From an uncultured Kineothrix sp. (GTDB lineage Bacteria; Bacillota; Clostridia; Lachnospirales; Lachnospiraceae): a DNA stretch of 17,050 bases. This document shows positions 7,249 through 14,495 of this stretch, in pieces; position 1 is the stretch's first letter, and each line of letters opens with the position of its first letter. Location of the stretch: NCBI GenBank assembly GCA_910587275.1, contig CAJUMD010000072.1, positions 1 to 17,050 of the forward strand. Reading direction: 5' to 3'. The notes under the pieces were generated by a model. The model saw only the letters and a list, made by a program, of their open reading frames with translations, was not told the origin of the DNA and ran no database searches. Position numbers and translations under genes: made by a program.

Positions 7249-7446
7249 GTCAGCTCTGCTGACATCCTTCCTTTGGATACCCGTGTACTATCGAGTGGGG
7301 AAGGCATCTTTCCCACTCGCCGCGCGACCCATGCGCCGCTTTAGCGGCACACTTCCTCTGCATGGGGCTGTGCATAAAAAAGTGGCTCCGCCACTTCATG
7401 AAGAACCTACGGTTCTTCGTCAGTTTATGTCCTTCTGACGAAGGAC
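7249..7446 (-). repeat. Tandem array of six inverted repeats in front of spoIIAA
   Basis: Within 200 bases there are six well-formed hairpins. They are: GTCAGC/GCTGAC (7249-7263); CGAGTGGG/CCCACTCG extended by GAAG/CTTT (7292-7319); CCCATGC/GCATGGG (7328-7334 with 7360-7366) enclosing GCCGCT/AGCGGC (7335-7348); AAGTGGC/GCCACTT (7380-7396); GAAGAACC/GGTTCTTC (7400-7418); and GTCCTTC/GAAGGAC (7429-7446). A seventh is the terminator at 7462-7492. The arms also pair in other ways: CTTCGTCAG (7415-7423) with CTGACGAAG (7435-7443) competes with the last two hairpins, and TATGTCCT occurs at both 7426-7433 and 7480-7487. It could be a structured leader RNA of spoIIAA or a dispersed palindromic element. 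Confidence 0.7.
7374..7396 (-). terminator. Terminator-like hairpin inside the spoIIAA leader
   Basis: On the minus strand AAGTGGC-GGA-GCCACTT is followed by a run of T (seven in all, two of them in the stem), then ATG. This has the form of an intrinsic terminator, about 155 bases before the spoIIAA start. It is either a second stop for the TPR operon or an attenuator of spoIIA. Confidence 0.5.
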
Positions 7447-7461
7447 TTTCCTATAAAGTAA

Positions 7462-7492
7462 AAAAGAGGACATATCCGCTATGTCCTCTTTT
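7462..7492 (-). terminator. Intrinsic terminator of the valS-folC-TPR operon
   Basis: AAAAGAGGACATA (7462-7474) and TATGTCCTCTTTT (7480-7492) form a perfect 13-bp stem with a 5-base loop, 10 bases after the stop codon of the TPR gene. On the minus strand the stem runs into a T tract. The symmetry means it could also act on the plus strand. Confidence 0.85.
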
Positions 7493-7502
7493 GTCTCCGT
7501 CC

Positions 7503-8933
7503 TCACCTAACCGCTGTGGACGCATCCGCATTTTCCAGTTCCGTCAGAAAACGTTTGGAATTCCTCGCCTTCTCGGTTCCCGGAAAAAGCTCTACCACTT
7601 TCCCGTAAGCCTCTGCCGCTTTTGCGTTGTTTTCCGTCAGCCGGTAACAGTGTGCCAGATAATACAGCGCATCACCGTTGCTTTCGTCATACTGGCATGC
7701 TTTAAGCAGGATGGGCAGTGCCGCCGCATACTGCTCCTGCCGGTACAGTTCATACCCTTCCTCATAATACGCCTTGGCAAGCTCCGGTCCCACAAGGGTC
7801 GTGAGCTTCTCATACAATGCCCTGAAATCATCCGACACCGATTCCCCAAGCTCCTCTAAATCAATCTCGTCCAGGGACTCCGCGACCTTCATGACTTCGC
7901 CTTCGTTGGTCACGTATGCGTTTGCCGCCGACAGCAGTTTATCCATCGCCTGCAGCGCACCGTCCGTTCCCACATAATTGTCCAAATCCGCCTGCAGAGA
8001 CTGGTTTGTCTCCGTCAGCGTCTTCACCTGCTGTTCCAATTCCCCGATGGTGGCGGTCTTTGCATCCAACTGTTCGCTGACCGTCCGCAGTTCATCGTCG
8101 CTTAGCGCCTTCGCCGCCTGTATCCGCGCCGGAAGGATTAAAAACCACGCTGCGGCAAGACCGATAAGGATACCGATTGCCATATTGACCACCGTGGACA
8201 CCCCTTTGGACTCCCTTTTGTTCATCGGCTGGATAATGGTCTCATTGCCGCTTTGGTACTTGATGACGTCTTCCGCCTTGTTCTTTTTCTTCGCGGACGG
8301 TTTCGCGCCGTCCTCCGGCGACAGCATCTGCTCCACTTCTTTTAAGTAGCGCATCGTAATCGTATTGTTCGTATCGATTTGGCTGCACTTATACAACTCC
8401 CGGCGCGCCCGTTCCCATTCCTCGCCGTTAATGTACAAAAGAGCAAGTAACTGGTGGGCACGGACGAACTTGGGATTTAAAGACAGCACCTTTTTCAACT
8501 GTATGACCGCCAAATCCAAACTCTGCTGCCGGCAGTATAAAAGCGCCTGATTATACTTCTTAATCGTTTGGTTAATGGAGTCCAAACGGGAAGTATTGCT
8601 CTGTACCATATTGATATAATCGTCCGCAATATTTTTCTTTGACCTTAGATTCTTGCTGATGACCCACTCGCTGAGCGCCGCCACCACTTCCCCCATTTCA
8701 AAATAAACCAACCCCAGCAGGTTCCTCGCCTCAATATGGTTCTTATTGAATTTCAGGCTTTGGCGCAGGCTCGTAATGGCTCCTGTTAAATCCCTGACCT
8801 GTGCTTTCTCCAGACCGTCGTTGTAATAACGGTTGGCGATATGCATTACTTTCTTATAAACCGCCACATCTGCCCCGCAGGCAGTACAGAAATCATGTTC
8901 CGATAAACGGCAGCCGCAGTTATAACATATCAT
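7503..8933 (-). CDS. Zinc-ribbon, TPR-repeat membrane protein of unknown function
   Basis: The 476-residue protein opens with a zinc ribbon (C3-x2-C6 and C16-x2-C19). A cytoplasmic TPR-like helical array follows at about 30-200 (for example AITSLRQSLKFNKNHIEARN at 52-71 and LAVIQLKKVLSLNPKFVRAH at 141-160). After a lysine-rich linker (about 210-245) there is one transmembrane helix at about 248-268, a coiled coil at about 275-322, and more TPR units at about 385-465 (KAYYEEGYELYRQEQYAAAL, then DALYYLAHCYRLTENNAKAA). With one membrane pass the two TPR parts should face opposite sides, the C-terminal one outside if the ribbon is inside. It is probably a scaffold; no enzymatic motif is seen. It is the last gene of the valS operon, 12 bases after the 81-residue gene, with GAGGGG as ribosome binding site. 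A strong terminator follows. Confidence 0.85.
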   Translation of the reverse strand: MICYNCGCRLSEHDFCTACGADVAVYKKVMHIANRYYNDGLEKAQVRDLTGAITSLRQSLKFNKNHIEARNLLGLVYFEMGEVVAALSEWVISKNLRSKKNIADDYINMVQSNTSRLDSINQTIKKYNQALLYCRQQSLDLAVIQLKKVLSLNPKFVRAHQLLALLYINGEEWERARRELYKCSQIDTNNTITMRYLKEVEQMLSPEDGAKPSAKKKNKAEDVIKYQSGNETIIQPMNKRESKGVSTVVNMAIGILIGLAAAWFLILPARIQAAKALSDDELRTVSEQLDAKTATIGELEQQVKTLTETNQSLQADLDNYVGTDGALQAMDKLLSAANAYVTNEGEVMKVAESLDEIDLEELGESVSDDFRALYEKLTTLVGPELAKAYYEEGYELYRQEQYAAALPILLKACQYDESNGDALYYLAHCYRLTENNAKAAEAYGKVVELFPGTEKARNSKRFLTELENADASTAVR

Positions 8934-8945
8934 GCCGTCACCCCT

Positions 8946-9191
8946 CTATTCTTCGTAAGATTTTTCTTCGTCCTTAGCAGGCGTCTCCGTACGCTCCGCG
9001 GGACGGCTGTTATAAACTTCCCTGTTCTCATAGGCTTCCCTGCTGTTGTATACTTCCCTGCCCACATCGCTGATCATCTTTACCAGTATATCCGCCATAT
9101 CCGTTAAATCCTGATTGTAAATCGCTTCTTCCGCATCTTCCACTTCCAGACTGGGATGGAACTTCTTCAATTCTTCCTCGAAATTAATCAT
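8946..9191 (-). CDS. Small acidic protein with a hexapeptide repeat
   Basis: The 81-residue protein is acidic, soluble and unrecognised. Its first half is helical (MINFEEELKKFHPSLEVEDA). The second half contains three copies of a six-residue unit, REVYNS-REAYEN-REVYNS (about 45-62), then a charged low-complexity tail. The repeat is also visible in the DNA as three CTTCCCTG-containing units at about 9009-9060. Its ATG overlaps the end of folC by 8 bases and has AAGGAGG ideally placed upstream, so translational coupling is likely. Position between folC and the TPR gene, and the ribosome binding site, argue that it is a real gene. No function can be given. Confidence 0.75.
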   Translation of the reverse strand: MINFEEELKKFHPSLEVEDAEEAIYNQDLTDMADILVKMISDVGREVYNSREAYENREVYNSRPAERTETPAKDEEKSYEE

Positions 9192-10548
9192 CCGTTCTCC
9201 TCCTTAACAGCGCCTTCACCTCTCCAATCAGGTAAAGGGAGCCTACCATATATATGAAATCGTCTTCTTTTTTCCTTTTCCGTAATTCCGGCAGCGCTTC
9301 TTCCATCCCCGCAAAAAGCATCACTTCCCCGATGTTCCCGCCTAACATGAGAAGTTCCCGCAGCCGTTTTGTTTCCGCCGCCCTTTTATCATGGATTCCC
9401 ACCACGGCAGCCATGCCAAACAGCCCCCCGTCCCGCAGGATGGCCGTCATTTCCCGGATATCCTTGTCCGCAACGGCAGAGAATACCAATATCCTCCTGC
9501 CCTTGCAGCCGTCCGCCTTCACGCTCTGTGTAAATGCCCTGATTCCGTCCTCATTATGGGCGCCGTCCACAAAAATGCCGGGAAGCACTTCTTCCATCCG
9601 TCCTTCCCAAACGGTCTTTGCCAAAGCGCTGCGCACCTGCCCTGCCGTCATGGACGTAATACGCCTGTCCGCGGACACCCTTTGCAGTTCTTCCATGCCG
9701 CGCACGGCAACCGCAGCATTTTCCATCTGATAGAATGCCGTAGTAGCAAGTGAAAGCCTAATATAATCATAATACCGATATTGCATGGAAAAATCAATGC
9801 TTTTATTTGTTAATTTCCTATAAACATAATCTTTTTTTCCTACCGCAACTGCCCTATTTTCCAGTATTTGCGCCCGTTTGCGTATCACATCGGACGCTTC
9901 CTTTCTTTTATCGCAGAAAACGACGGGCACCCCCGCCTTTATAATCCCCGCTTTTTCCTCCGCAATCTCCGTTATGGTATTCCCCAGGTATGCCATGTGG
10001 TCCATGCCGATTTCCGTAATGAGCGTAAGAACGGGATGTTCCACCGCATTGGTGGCGTCCAGCCGTCCCCCAAGCCCTGTCTCCAAAACAAGGTATTCCA
10101 CCTTTTCCGCATGAAAAACTACCATTCCCATCAGGAACAAAAGCTCGAAAAACGTCGGGTGGTAATCCTGCCTGCCAACCGCCTGCCTTGCCTCTCCCAA
10201 ATGTTCCATCACGCGGCGCAGTCCCCAAAGGAACCTCTCCTCCGTAATCATCTCCCCATCCACACAAAAACGTTCCCTCATCTCCACCAAATGAGGGGAC
10301 GTAAACATCCCCGTCCGGCATCCCGCTTCCCTTAGAAGGGAAGACAAGTAGGCACAAACGGAACCTTTTCCGTTTGTGCCTGCCACATGAAGGATATGAC
10401 AGCTTTCCTCCGGCGAACCGAGTACCTTTAAGAAACGCTTCGTATCCTCCAAATTGTTTTTACTGGTATGCTTGGGCAGCTCCAAAAGAAACGCTTCCGC
10501 TTCTTCATAGGACATTGCCCCAAAGTCTTTTGGTATACCCCATTCCAT
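9184..10548 (-). CDS. folC: Bifunctional folylpolyglutamate synthase / dihydrofolate synthase FolC
   Basis: FolC adds glutamate to dihydropteroate and then to reduced folates, using ATP, so that folates are retained in the cytoplasm. The 454-residue protein has the Mur-ligase-like P-loop HVAGTNGKGS at 54-63, then TSPHLVEMRERF, the family block GLGGRLDATNAVEHPVLTLI and IGMDHMAYLGNT around 160-200, and FVDGAHNEDGIRAF in the C-terminal domain. The start gives a normal length; it lies 12 bases after valS with a weak GTGAGG ribosome binding site. The valS-folC order is also found in Bacillus subtilis. Expression is expected from the valS T-box promoter. Whether it acts on dihydropteroate as well as folate cannot be decided by eye. 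Confidence 0.95.
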   Translation of the reverse strand: MEWGIPKDFGAMSYEEAEAFLLELPKHTSKNNLEDTKRFLKVLGSPEESCHILHVAGTNGKGSVCAYLSSLLREAGCRTGMFTSPHLVEMRERFCVDGEMITEERFLWGLRRVMEHLGEARQAVGRQDYHPTFFELLFLMGMVVFHAEKVEYLVLETGLGGRLDATNAVEHPVLTLITEIGMDHMAYLGNTITEIAEEKAGIIKAGVPVVFCDKRKEASDVIRKRAQILENRAVAVGKKDYVYRKLTNKSIDFSMQYRYYDYIRLSLATTAFYQMENAAVAVRGMEELQRVSADRRITSMTAGQVRSALAKTVWEGRMEEVLPGIFVDGAHNEDGIRAFTQSVKADGCKGRRILVFSAVADKDIREMTAILRDGGLFGMAAVVGIHDKRAAETKRLRELLMLGGNIGEVMLFAGMEEALPELRKRKKEDDFIYMVGSLYLIGEVKALLRRRTDD

Positions 10549-10560
10549 TGTTTTACAGCC

Positions 10561-13242
10561 TCACTTCGCCAACTGTTCCAGCCGCTGCTTTACCTGCTCC
10601 ATCATCTGCGTATATTTTTCCAGCTTTTCCTTTTCTTCCGCAATTTTGGATTCCGGCGCCTTGGAAATGAATTTTTCGTTGCTTAACATGCCGTTGACGC
10701 GGGCAAGCTCGCCCTGTAAGCGTTTTTCCTCTTTCTTCAAACGTTCCGTCTCCTGGGCAATATCCACCAGTTCCGCAAAAGGAATATAAAGCGTGGCTCC
10801 CGCAATCACCACCGATACCGCATCGTCTTCTATCCCCTGCTTATCCTCCCGGATTTCTGCTTCGGAAGCATACGCCAGTGAAGCAAAGAACAGTTTTCCT
10901 TCCGCAAACGTCCCCCGGATATCCCCGTCGCCGCTGACCACATACACTTTCGCTTTACGGCTCGGCGGCACGTTCATCTGTGTCCTGACATTACGGATAC
11001 CCCTCACCGCTTCCTTTATGGTTTCGATATCCTTCTCCTCCTTCGGGAAATTCCATGCTTCCCGATACACCGGCCAGGAAGAAACCATAATGGTATCTTC
11101 TTCCGACTGCACCGTACAGAAGATTTCCTCCGTCAAAAACGGCATATAGGGATGCAGCAGTTTTAAGGCGCCCACCAGTACGTTCTTTAACGTCCAAAGC
11201 GCCGCTTTCCGGCTGGCCGCATCGTCGGAATTATACAGCCGCGGCTTTACCATTTCAATATACCAGTCGCAGAATTCGTCCCAAATAAAATCGTATACTT
11301 TCTGCACCGCAATTCCCAGCTCATAATGTTCCATGTTATCGGTGGCTTCCTTTGTCAGGTTATTCAATTTGGACAAAATCCAACGATCCACCGGCTCCAA
11401 ACCTTCCGGCATATCCGAAACCGCCAAAGCCGCCCCTTGTTCGTCCGCTTTATCCATGTTCATCATAATAAAGCGGGAAGCATTCCAAACTTTATTGGCA
11501 AAGTTCCGGCTCGCCTCCACCCTCTCATAATAAAAACGCATGTCGTTGCCGGGGGCGTTGCCGGTGATTAAGGTCAGACGCAGGGCATCGGCGCCGTATT
11601 TCTCAATGATTTCCAGCGGATCGATGCCGTTGCCCAGGGATTTGCTCATCTTCCGTCCCTGCGCATCCCTCACCAGCCCGTGGAACAGTACGGTATGGAA
11701 CGGCTTCTCCTTCATTTGCTCATAACCGGAGAAAATCATGCGGATAACCCAAAAGAATATAATGTCATACCCCGTCACCAGCACATCCGTGGGATAAAAA
11801 TAGTCCAAATCCTCCGTTTTCTCCGGCCATCCCAGCGTGGAAAAAGGCCAAAGCGCCGAGGAAAACCATGTATCCAGCGTATCCGGGTCCTGCACGAAAT
11901 GCGTATCCCCGCACTTAGGGCATACTTCCGGTATTCCCTTTGCTACCACGGTCGCCCCGCATTTCTCACAGTAATACGCCGGTATCCGGTGTCCCCACCA
12001 AAGCTGGCGGCTGATACACCAGTCGCGGATATTGTCGGTCCAGTTAAAATAAGTCTTTTCCATGCGTTCCGGCACCAGTTTGATTTCCCCGTTTTTCACC
12101 GCTTCCACAGCAGGTTTGATTAACTCCTCCATCTTCACGAACCACTGTTTTTTAATTAACGGTTCGATGGTGGTCTTACACCGGTCGTGGGTGCCCACGT
12201 TATGGGAATAGTCCTCGATTTTTACCAAAAGGCCCATTTCATCCAGTTCTTTTACGATGGCAGCCCTGGCTTCGTAACGGTCCATACCCTCGAATTTTCC
12301 TCCGTTGGCATTGATGGTGGCATCGTCGTTCATGATATTGATTTCCGGGAGATGATGCCTCTTACCCACCTCAAAATCATTCGGGTCATGGGCAGGGGTA
12401 ATCTTCACCACGCCGGTACCGAATTCCATATCCACATAGGAATCTTCCACAATGGGAATCTCCCTGTTAATGATGGGAAGCAATACTTTCCTGCCTTTTA
12501 AATGTTTATACCGGTCATCCTCCGGATTAACCGCCACTGCCGTATCTCCCAGCATGGTTTCGGGACGGGTGGTGGCAAATTCCAAAAATTCCGTGGTGCT
12601 GGGCTGTCCGTTTTCGTCCAGCAGCGGATATTTAATATGCCAGAAATGCCCTGCCTGCTCCTCGTACTCCACTTCCGCATCGGAAATGGACGTATTGCAG
12701 ACCGGACACCAGTTAATAATCCTGCTGCCCTTGTAAATCCAGCCTTTTTCATGCATTTTACAGAATACTTCCGTCACCGCCCGACTGCAGCCCTCGTCCA
12801 TGGTGAACCGTTCCCTGTCCCAGTCACAGGAGGAACCCAGCTTTTTCAACTGACTGATGATCCTGCCGCCGTATTCCTTCTTCCACTCCCAGGCGCGCTC
12901 CAAAAATCCTTCCCTGCCCAGGTCTTCCTTATCGATTCCTTCTTCCTTCAGTTTTTCGATAATCTTTACTTCCGTAGCGATGGAGGCATGGTCCGTTCCC
13001 GGCTGCCAAAGGGCATTGTAGCCCTGCATCCTCTTAAAACGGATGAGGATATCCTGCATGGTATTGTCCAGGGCATGTCCCATATGAAGCTGCCCCGTAA
13101 TGTTCGGGGGCGGGATTACGATGGTAAACGGTTTCCTGCTCCTGTCCACTTCCGCGTGGAAATATCCGCCGTCCAGCCATTTTTGGTACAGCCTGTCTTC
13201 AATTCCTTTCGGGTCATACGTCTTTGCCAGTTCTTTGCTCAT
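10561..13242 (-). CDS. valS: Valyl-tRNA synthetase ValS
   Basis: This class I synthetase charges tRNA-Val and edits mischarged threonine. The 893-residue protein has the full set of landmarks: PPPNITGQLHMGH with the HIGH-type motif HMGH at 53-56; the editing domain with TTRPETMLGDTAVAV at 224-238 and GTGVVKITPAHDPNDF at 275-290; a zinc-knuckle-like pair C425/C428 and C441/C444; KMSKS at 531-535; and a C-terminal coiled coil (about 825-893) that binds the tRNA. Length and order are normal for Firmicutes. The ATG at 13242 follows an AAAAGGAG site. It is preceded by a T-box leader and is the first gene of a four-gene operon. Confidence 0.98.
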   Translation of the reverse strand: MSKELAKTYDPKGIEDRLYQKWLDGGYFHAEVDRSRKPFTIVIPPPNITGQLHMGHALDNTMQDILIRFKRMQGYNALWQPGTDHASIATEVKIIEKLKEEGIDKEDLGREGFLERAWEWKKEYGGRIISQLKKLGSSCDWDRERFTMDEGCSRAVTEVFCKMHEKGWIYKGSRIINWCPVCNTSISDAEVEYEEQAGHFWHIKYPLLDENGQPSTTEFLEFATTRPETMLGDTAVAVNPEDDRYKHLKGRKVLLPIINREIPIVEDSYVDMEFGTGVVKITPAHDPNDFEVGKRHHLPEINIMNDDATINANGGKFEGMDRYEARAAIVKELDEMGLLVKIEDYSHNVGTHDRCKTTIEPLIKKQWFVKMEELIKPAVEAVKNGEIKLVPERMEKTYFNWTDNIRDWCISRQLWWGHRIPAYYCEKCGATVVAKGIPEVCPKCGDTHFVQDPDTLDTWFSSALWPFSTLGWPEKTEDLDYFYPTDVLVTGYDIIFFWVIRMIFSGYEQMKEKPFHTVLFHGLVRDAQGRKMSKSLGNGIDPLEIIEKYGADALRLTLITGNAPGNDMRFYYERVEASRNFANKVWNASRFIMMNMDKADEQGAALAVSDMPEGLEPVDRWILSKLNNLTKEATDNMEHYELGIAVQKVYDFIWDEFCDWYIEMVKPRLYNSDDAASRKAALWTLKNVLVGALKLLHPYMPFLTEEIFCTVQSEEDTIMVSSWPVYREAWNFPKEEKDIETIKEAVRGIRNVRTQMNVPPSRKAKVYVVSGDGDIRGTFAEGKLFFASLAYASEAEIREDKQGIEDDAVSVVIAGATLYIPFAELVDIAQETERLKKEEKRLQGELARVNGMLSNEKFISKAPESKIAEEKEKLEKYTQMMEQVKQRLEQLAK

Positions 13243-13274
13243 AATCGTCTCCTTTTGCTTCTTTTTGAGGTTTA

Positions 13275-13590
13275 AAAATTTAGGGTTAAAAAATACCCTT
13301 TACCGACATTCCGTCAGCAAAGGGCGCATATACGCGGTACCACCTTCGTTTATCACTTATACCAAATCCAATCCGGTAACGGGGATCAATCGTGGAAACT
13401 TACTTTCATGGCCGTACGGTCTTATCTTCCCTGCAAACCGCCTGCCCGCCGTTTCTGCTTCCCGGTTCCAAAGCTACCTTCCGCACCTTCCCCTTTGGGC
13501 CGCCTTTCAGCCGGTGGGCCTCCCTCTCTTTTAAGGTTCCCGTGTGTACTCCTCTTTGTCATCACCTTTTATACTTTTCTATCTTATCTA
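13275..13590 (-). promoter_or_regulatory. T-box riboswitch leader (tRNA-Val) upstream of valS
   Basis: The valS leader carries the T-box sequence AAGGTGGTACCGCG (13346-13333), which forms the antiterminator bulge pairing with the tRNA acceptor end. Stem I elements are visible: AGTAC on the 5' side of the specifier loop (near 13550-13546), GAGAGGGAGG and the CCACCGGCTGAAAGG apical part, and on the 3' side GAAG-GTA-G directly before the closing stem strand CTTTG, which pairs with CAAAG. By alignment with the well-studied glyQS leader (GAAA-GGC-A) the specifier is GTA at 13477-13475, a valine codon, matching the gene. Uncharged tRNA-Val should stabilise the antiterminator. This fills the 416-base gap between valS and the DUF3737 gene. 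Confidence 0.93.
13288..13324 (-). terminator. Conditional terminator of the valS T-box
   Basis: On the minus strand CCCTTTGCTGAC (13324-13313) pairs with GTCGGTAAAGGG (13307-13296), allowing two G-T pairs, with loop GGAAT and a following run of six T. It is mutually exclusive with the antiterminator formed by the T-box sequence just upstream. Confidence 0.85.
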
Positions 13591-13596
13591 TCCTAT

Positions 13597-13625
13597 AATA
13601 TAGCCAATGGCATTGGAAATGTCAA
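13597..13625 (-). promoter_or_regulatory. Sigma-A promoter of the valS operon, with a palindrome in the spacer
   Basis: On the minus strand TTGACA (13625-13620) and TATATT (13602-13597) are 17 bases apart. Transcription would start near 13590, the right place for the T-box leader. The spacer contains the perfect inverted repeat CCAATG-G-CATTGG (13604-13616). AT-rich GAAATTC/GAATTTC arms at 13626-13647, next to the -35 box, have no following T tract and are at best a weak terminator for the DUF3737 transcript. Confidence 0.8.
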
Positions 13626-13658
13626 GAAATTCTTTGCCGGGAATTTCATACTTGTTTC

Positions 13659-14495
13659 TTACCCGCCTGTTACCACCACGCCTTTGGCATTCACGTCATC
13701 CATAACCACCTCTCCCACTTCCGGTGCCTGAATCCTCCCGGACAGGGGATTTTTAATGCTGTCAACCTTTGTGGTAATGACCGCTTCCACTTCCGATTTT
13801 TCAAAGGCAAGGTCCGTACCAATCATTTCACAGTTTACCAGTTTCAGGTTTTTGCAGTAGCATAACGGCTGGGTTCCGGTGATTTTGCAGTTTATCAGGG
13901 TCAGTCCGTCCGAATACCATGCCAGGTATTCCCCTTTGACCACGCTGTCTTTGACCGTTACGTTTTCCCCATGCCAAAACGCATCCTTTGTATCAAACAC
14001 ACAGTTCTCAAACGTTGCGTTTTTTATGTACTGGAAAGAATATTTGCCTTTGAAATGAACGCCTTTGAATACCAGGTTTTCCGAACGCATCATAAAATAC
14101 TCGCTTTCCGCCATGGTATCTTCCATGCGGATACCCCGCACGGACCAGCCGAATTCCGGTGAAAGGATATCACAGTTTCGGATTACCACGTCGCTGCACT
14201 CCCTGAGCGCCTTGATTCCATACAGCTTTGTGTCCGAAATTTCCACATGGTCGGAATACCACAGGGCAGCCCGGCACAATTCCGTCATTTCCGAATCTTT
14301 AATGGTAAGTCCGTGATCGTGCCAAAAAGGATAACGCAAATTAAAAAAGCAATGTTCCGCACCGATACCGTTTCCTTCTTTAAAGGCACTCTCCCCGTCT
14401 GCCGGTCCGTCAAAAGAACAATCCCTCACCAGAATGTCCCGGCTTCCGTATAGTGCACGCTCCATATCAAACGTTTGGTTTTCGATGATTTTCAT
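13659..14495 (-). CDS. DUF3737 family protein (repetitive, beta-helix-like)
   Basis: The 278-residue protein matches the DUF3737 type from memory of the family. It consists of roughly 20-residue repeats with alternating hydrophobic and polar residues and recurring C-x-[FIM] corners (DILVRDCSFDG, VVIRNCDIL, ATFENCVFDT, LTLINCKITG, LKLVNCEMIG), the pattern of a right-handed parallel beta helix. Many aromatic residues and HDHG at about 59-62 stand out. No signal peptide is visible, so it should be cytoplasmic. Beta helices of this sort often bind or cleave carbohydrates, but no activity is established for it here. Its ATG overlaps the 3' end of the TetR gene by 29 bases, so the two are cotranscribed and it may be a target of that regulator. 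Confidence 0.85.
   Translation of the reverse strand: MKIIENQTFDMERALYGSRDILVRDCSFDGPADGESAFKEGNGIGAEHCFFNLRYPFWHDHGLTIKDSEMTELCRAALWYSDHVEISDTKLYGIKALRECSDVVIRNCDILSPEFGWSVRGIRMEDTMAESEYFMMRSENLVFKGVHFKGKYSFQYIKNATFENCVFDTKDAFWHGENVTVKDSVVKGEYLAWYSDGLTLINCKITGTQPLCYCKNLKLVNCEMIGTDLAFEKSEVEAVITTKVDSIKNPLSGRIQAPEVGEVVMDDVNAKGVVVTGG

Noticed and set aside
7221..7316. A longer SpoIIAA start at 7316 adding 32 residues.
   Set aside because: The added residues are encoded by the hairpin spacer, the family starts at the internal Met, and AAAGGAG is correctly placed only for 7220.
7250..7375. A 41-codon minus-strand open frame inside the hairpin region (begins MHSPMQRKC).
   Set aside because: It has no ribosome binding site, its sequence is dictated by the hairpins, and the T tract of a terminator lies directly before its ATG. 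A leader peptide is not excluded but is not supported.
7221..7502. A sigma-H promoter for spoIIA (for example AGAGGAAGT near 7358-7350 on the minus strand).
   Set aside because: AGGA-type boxes occur several times, but none has a GAAT-type -10 box at the right distance, so no call is made.
13408..13731. Plus-strand open frames of 107 and 144 codons across the valS leader.
   Set aside because: They lie over the T-box structure and promoter, have no ribosome binding site, and show proline/serine-rich translations typical of antisense frames.
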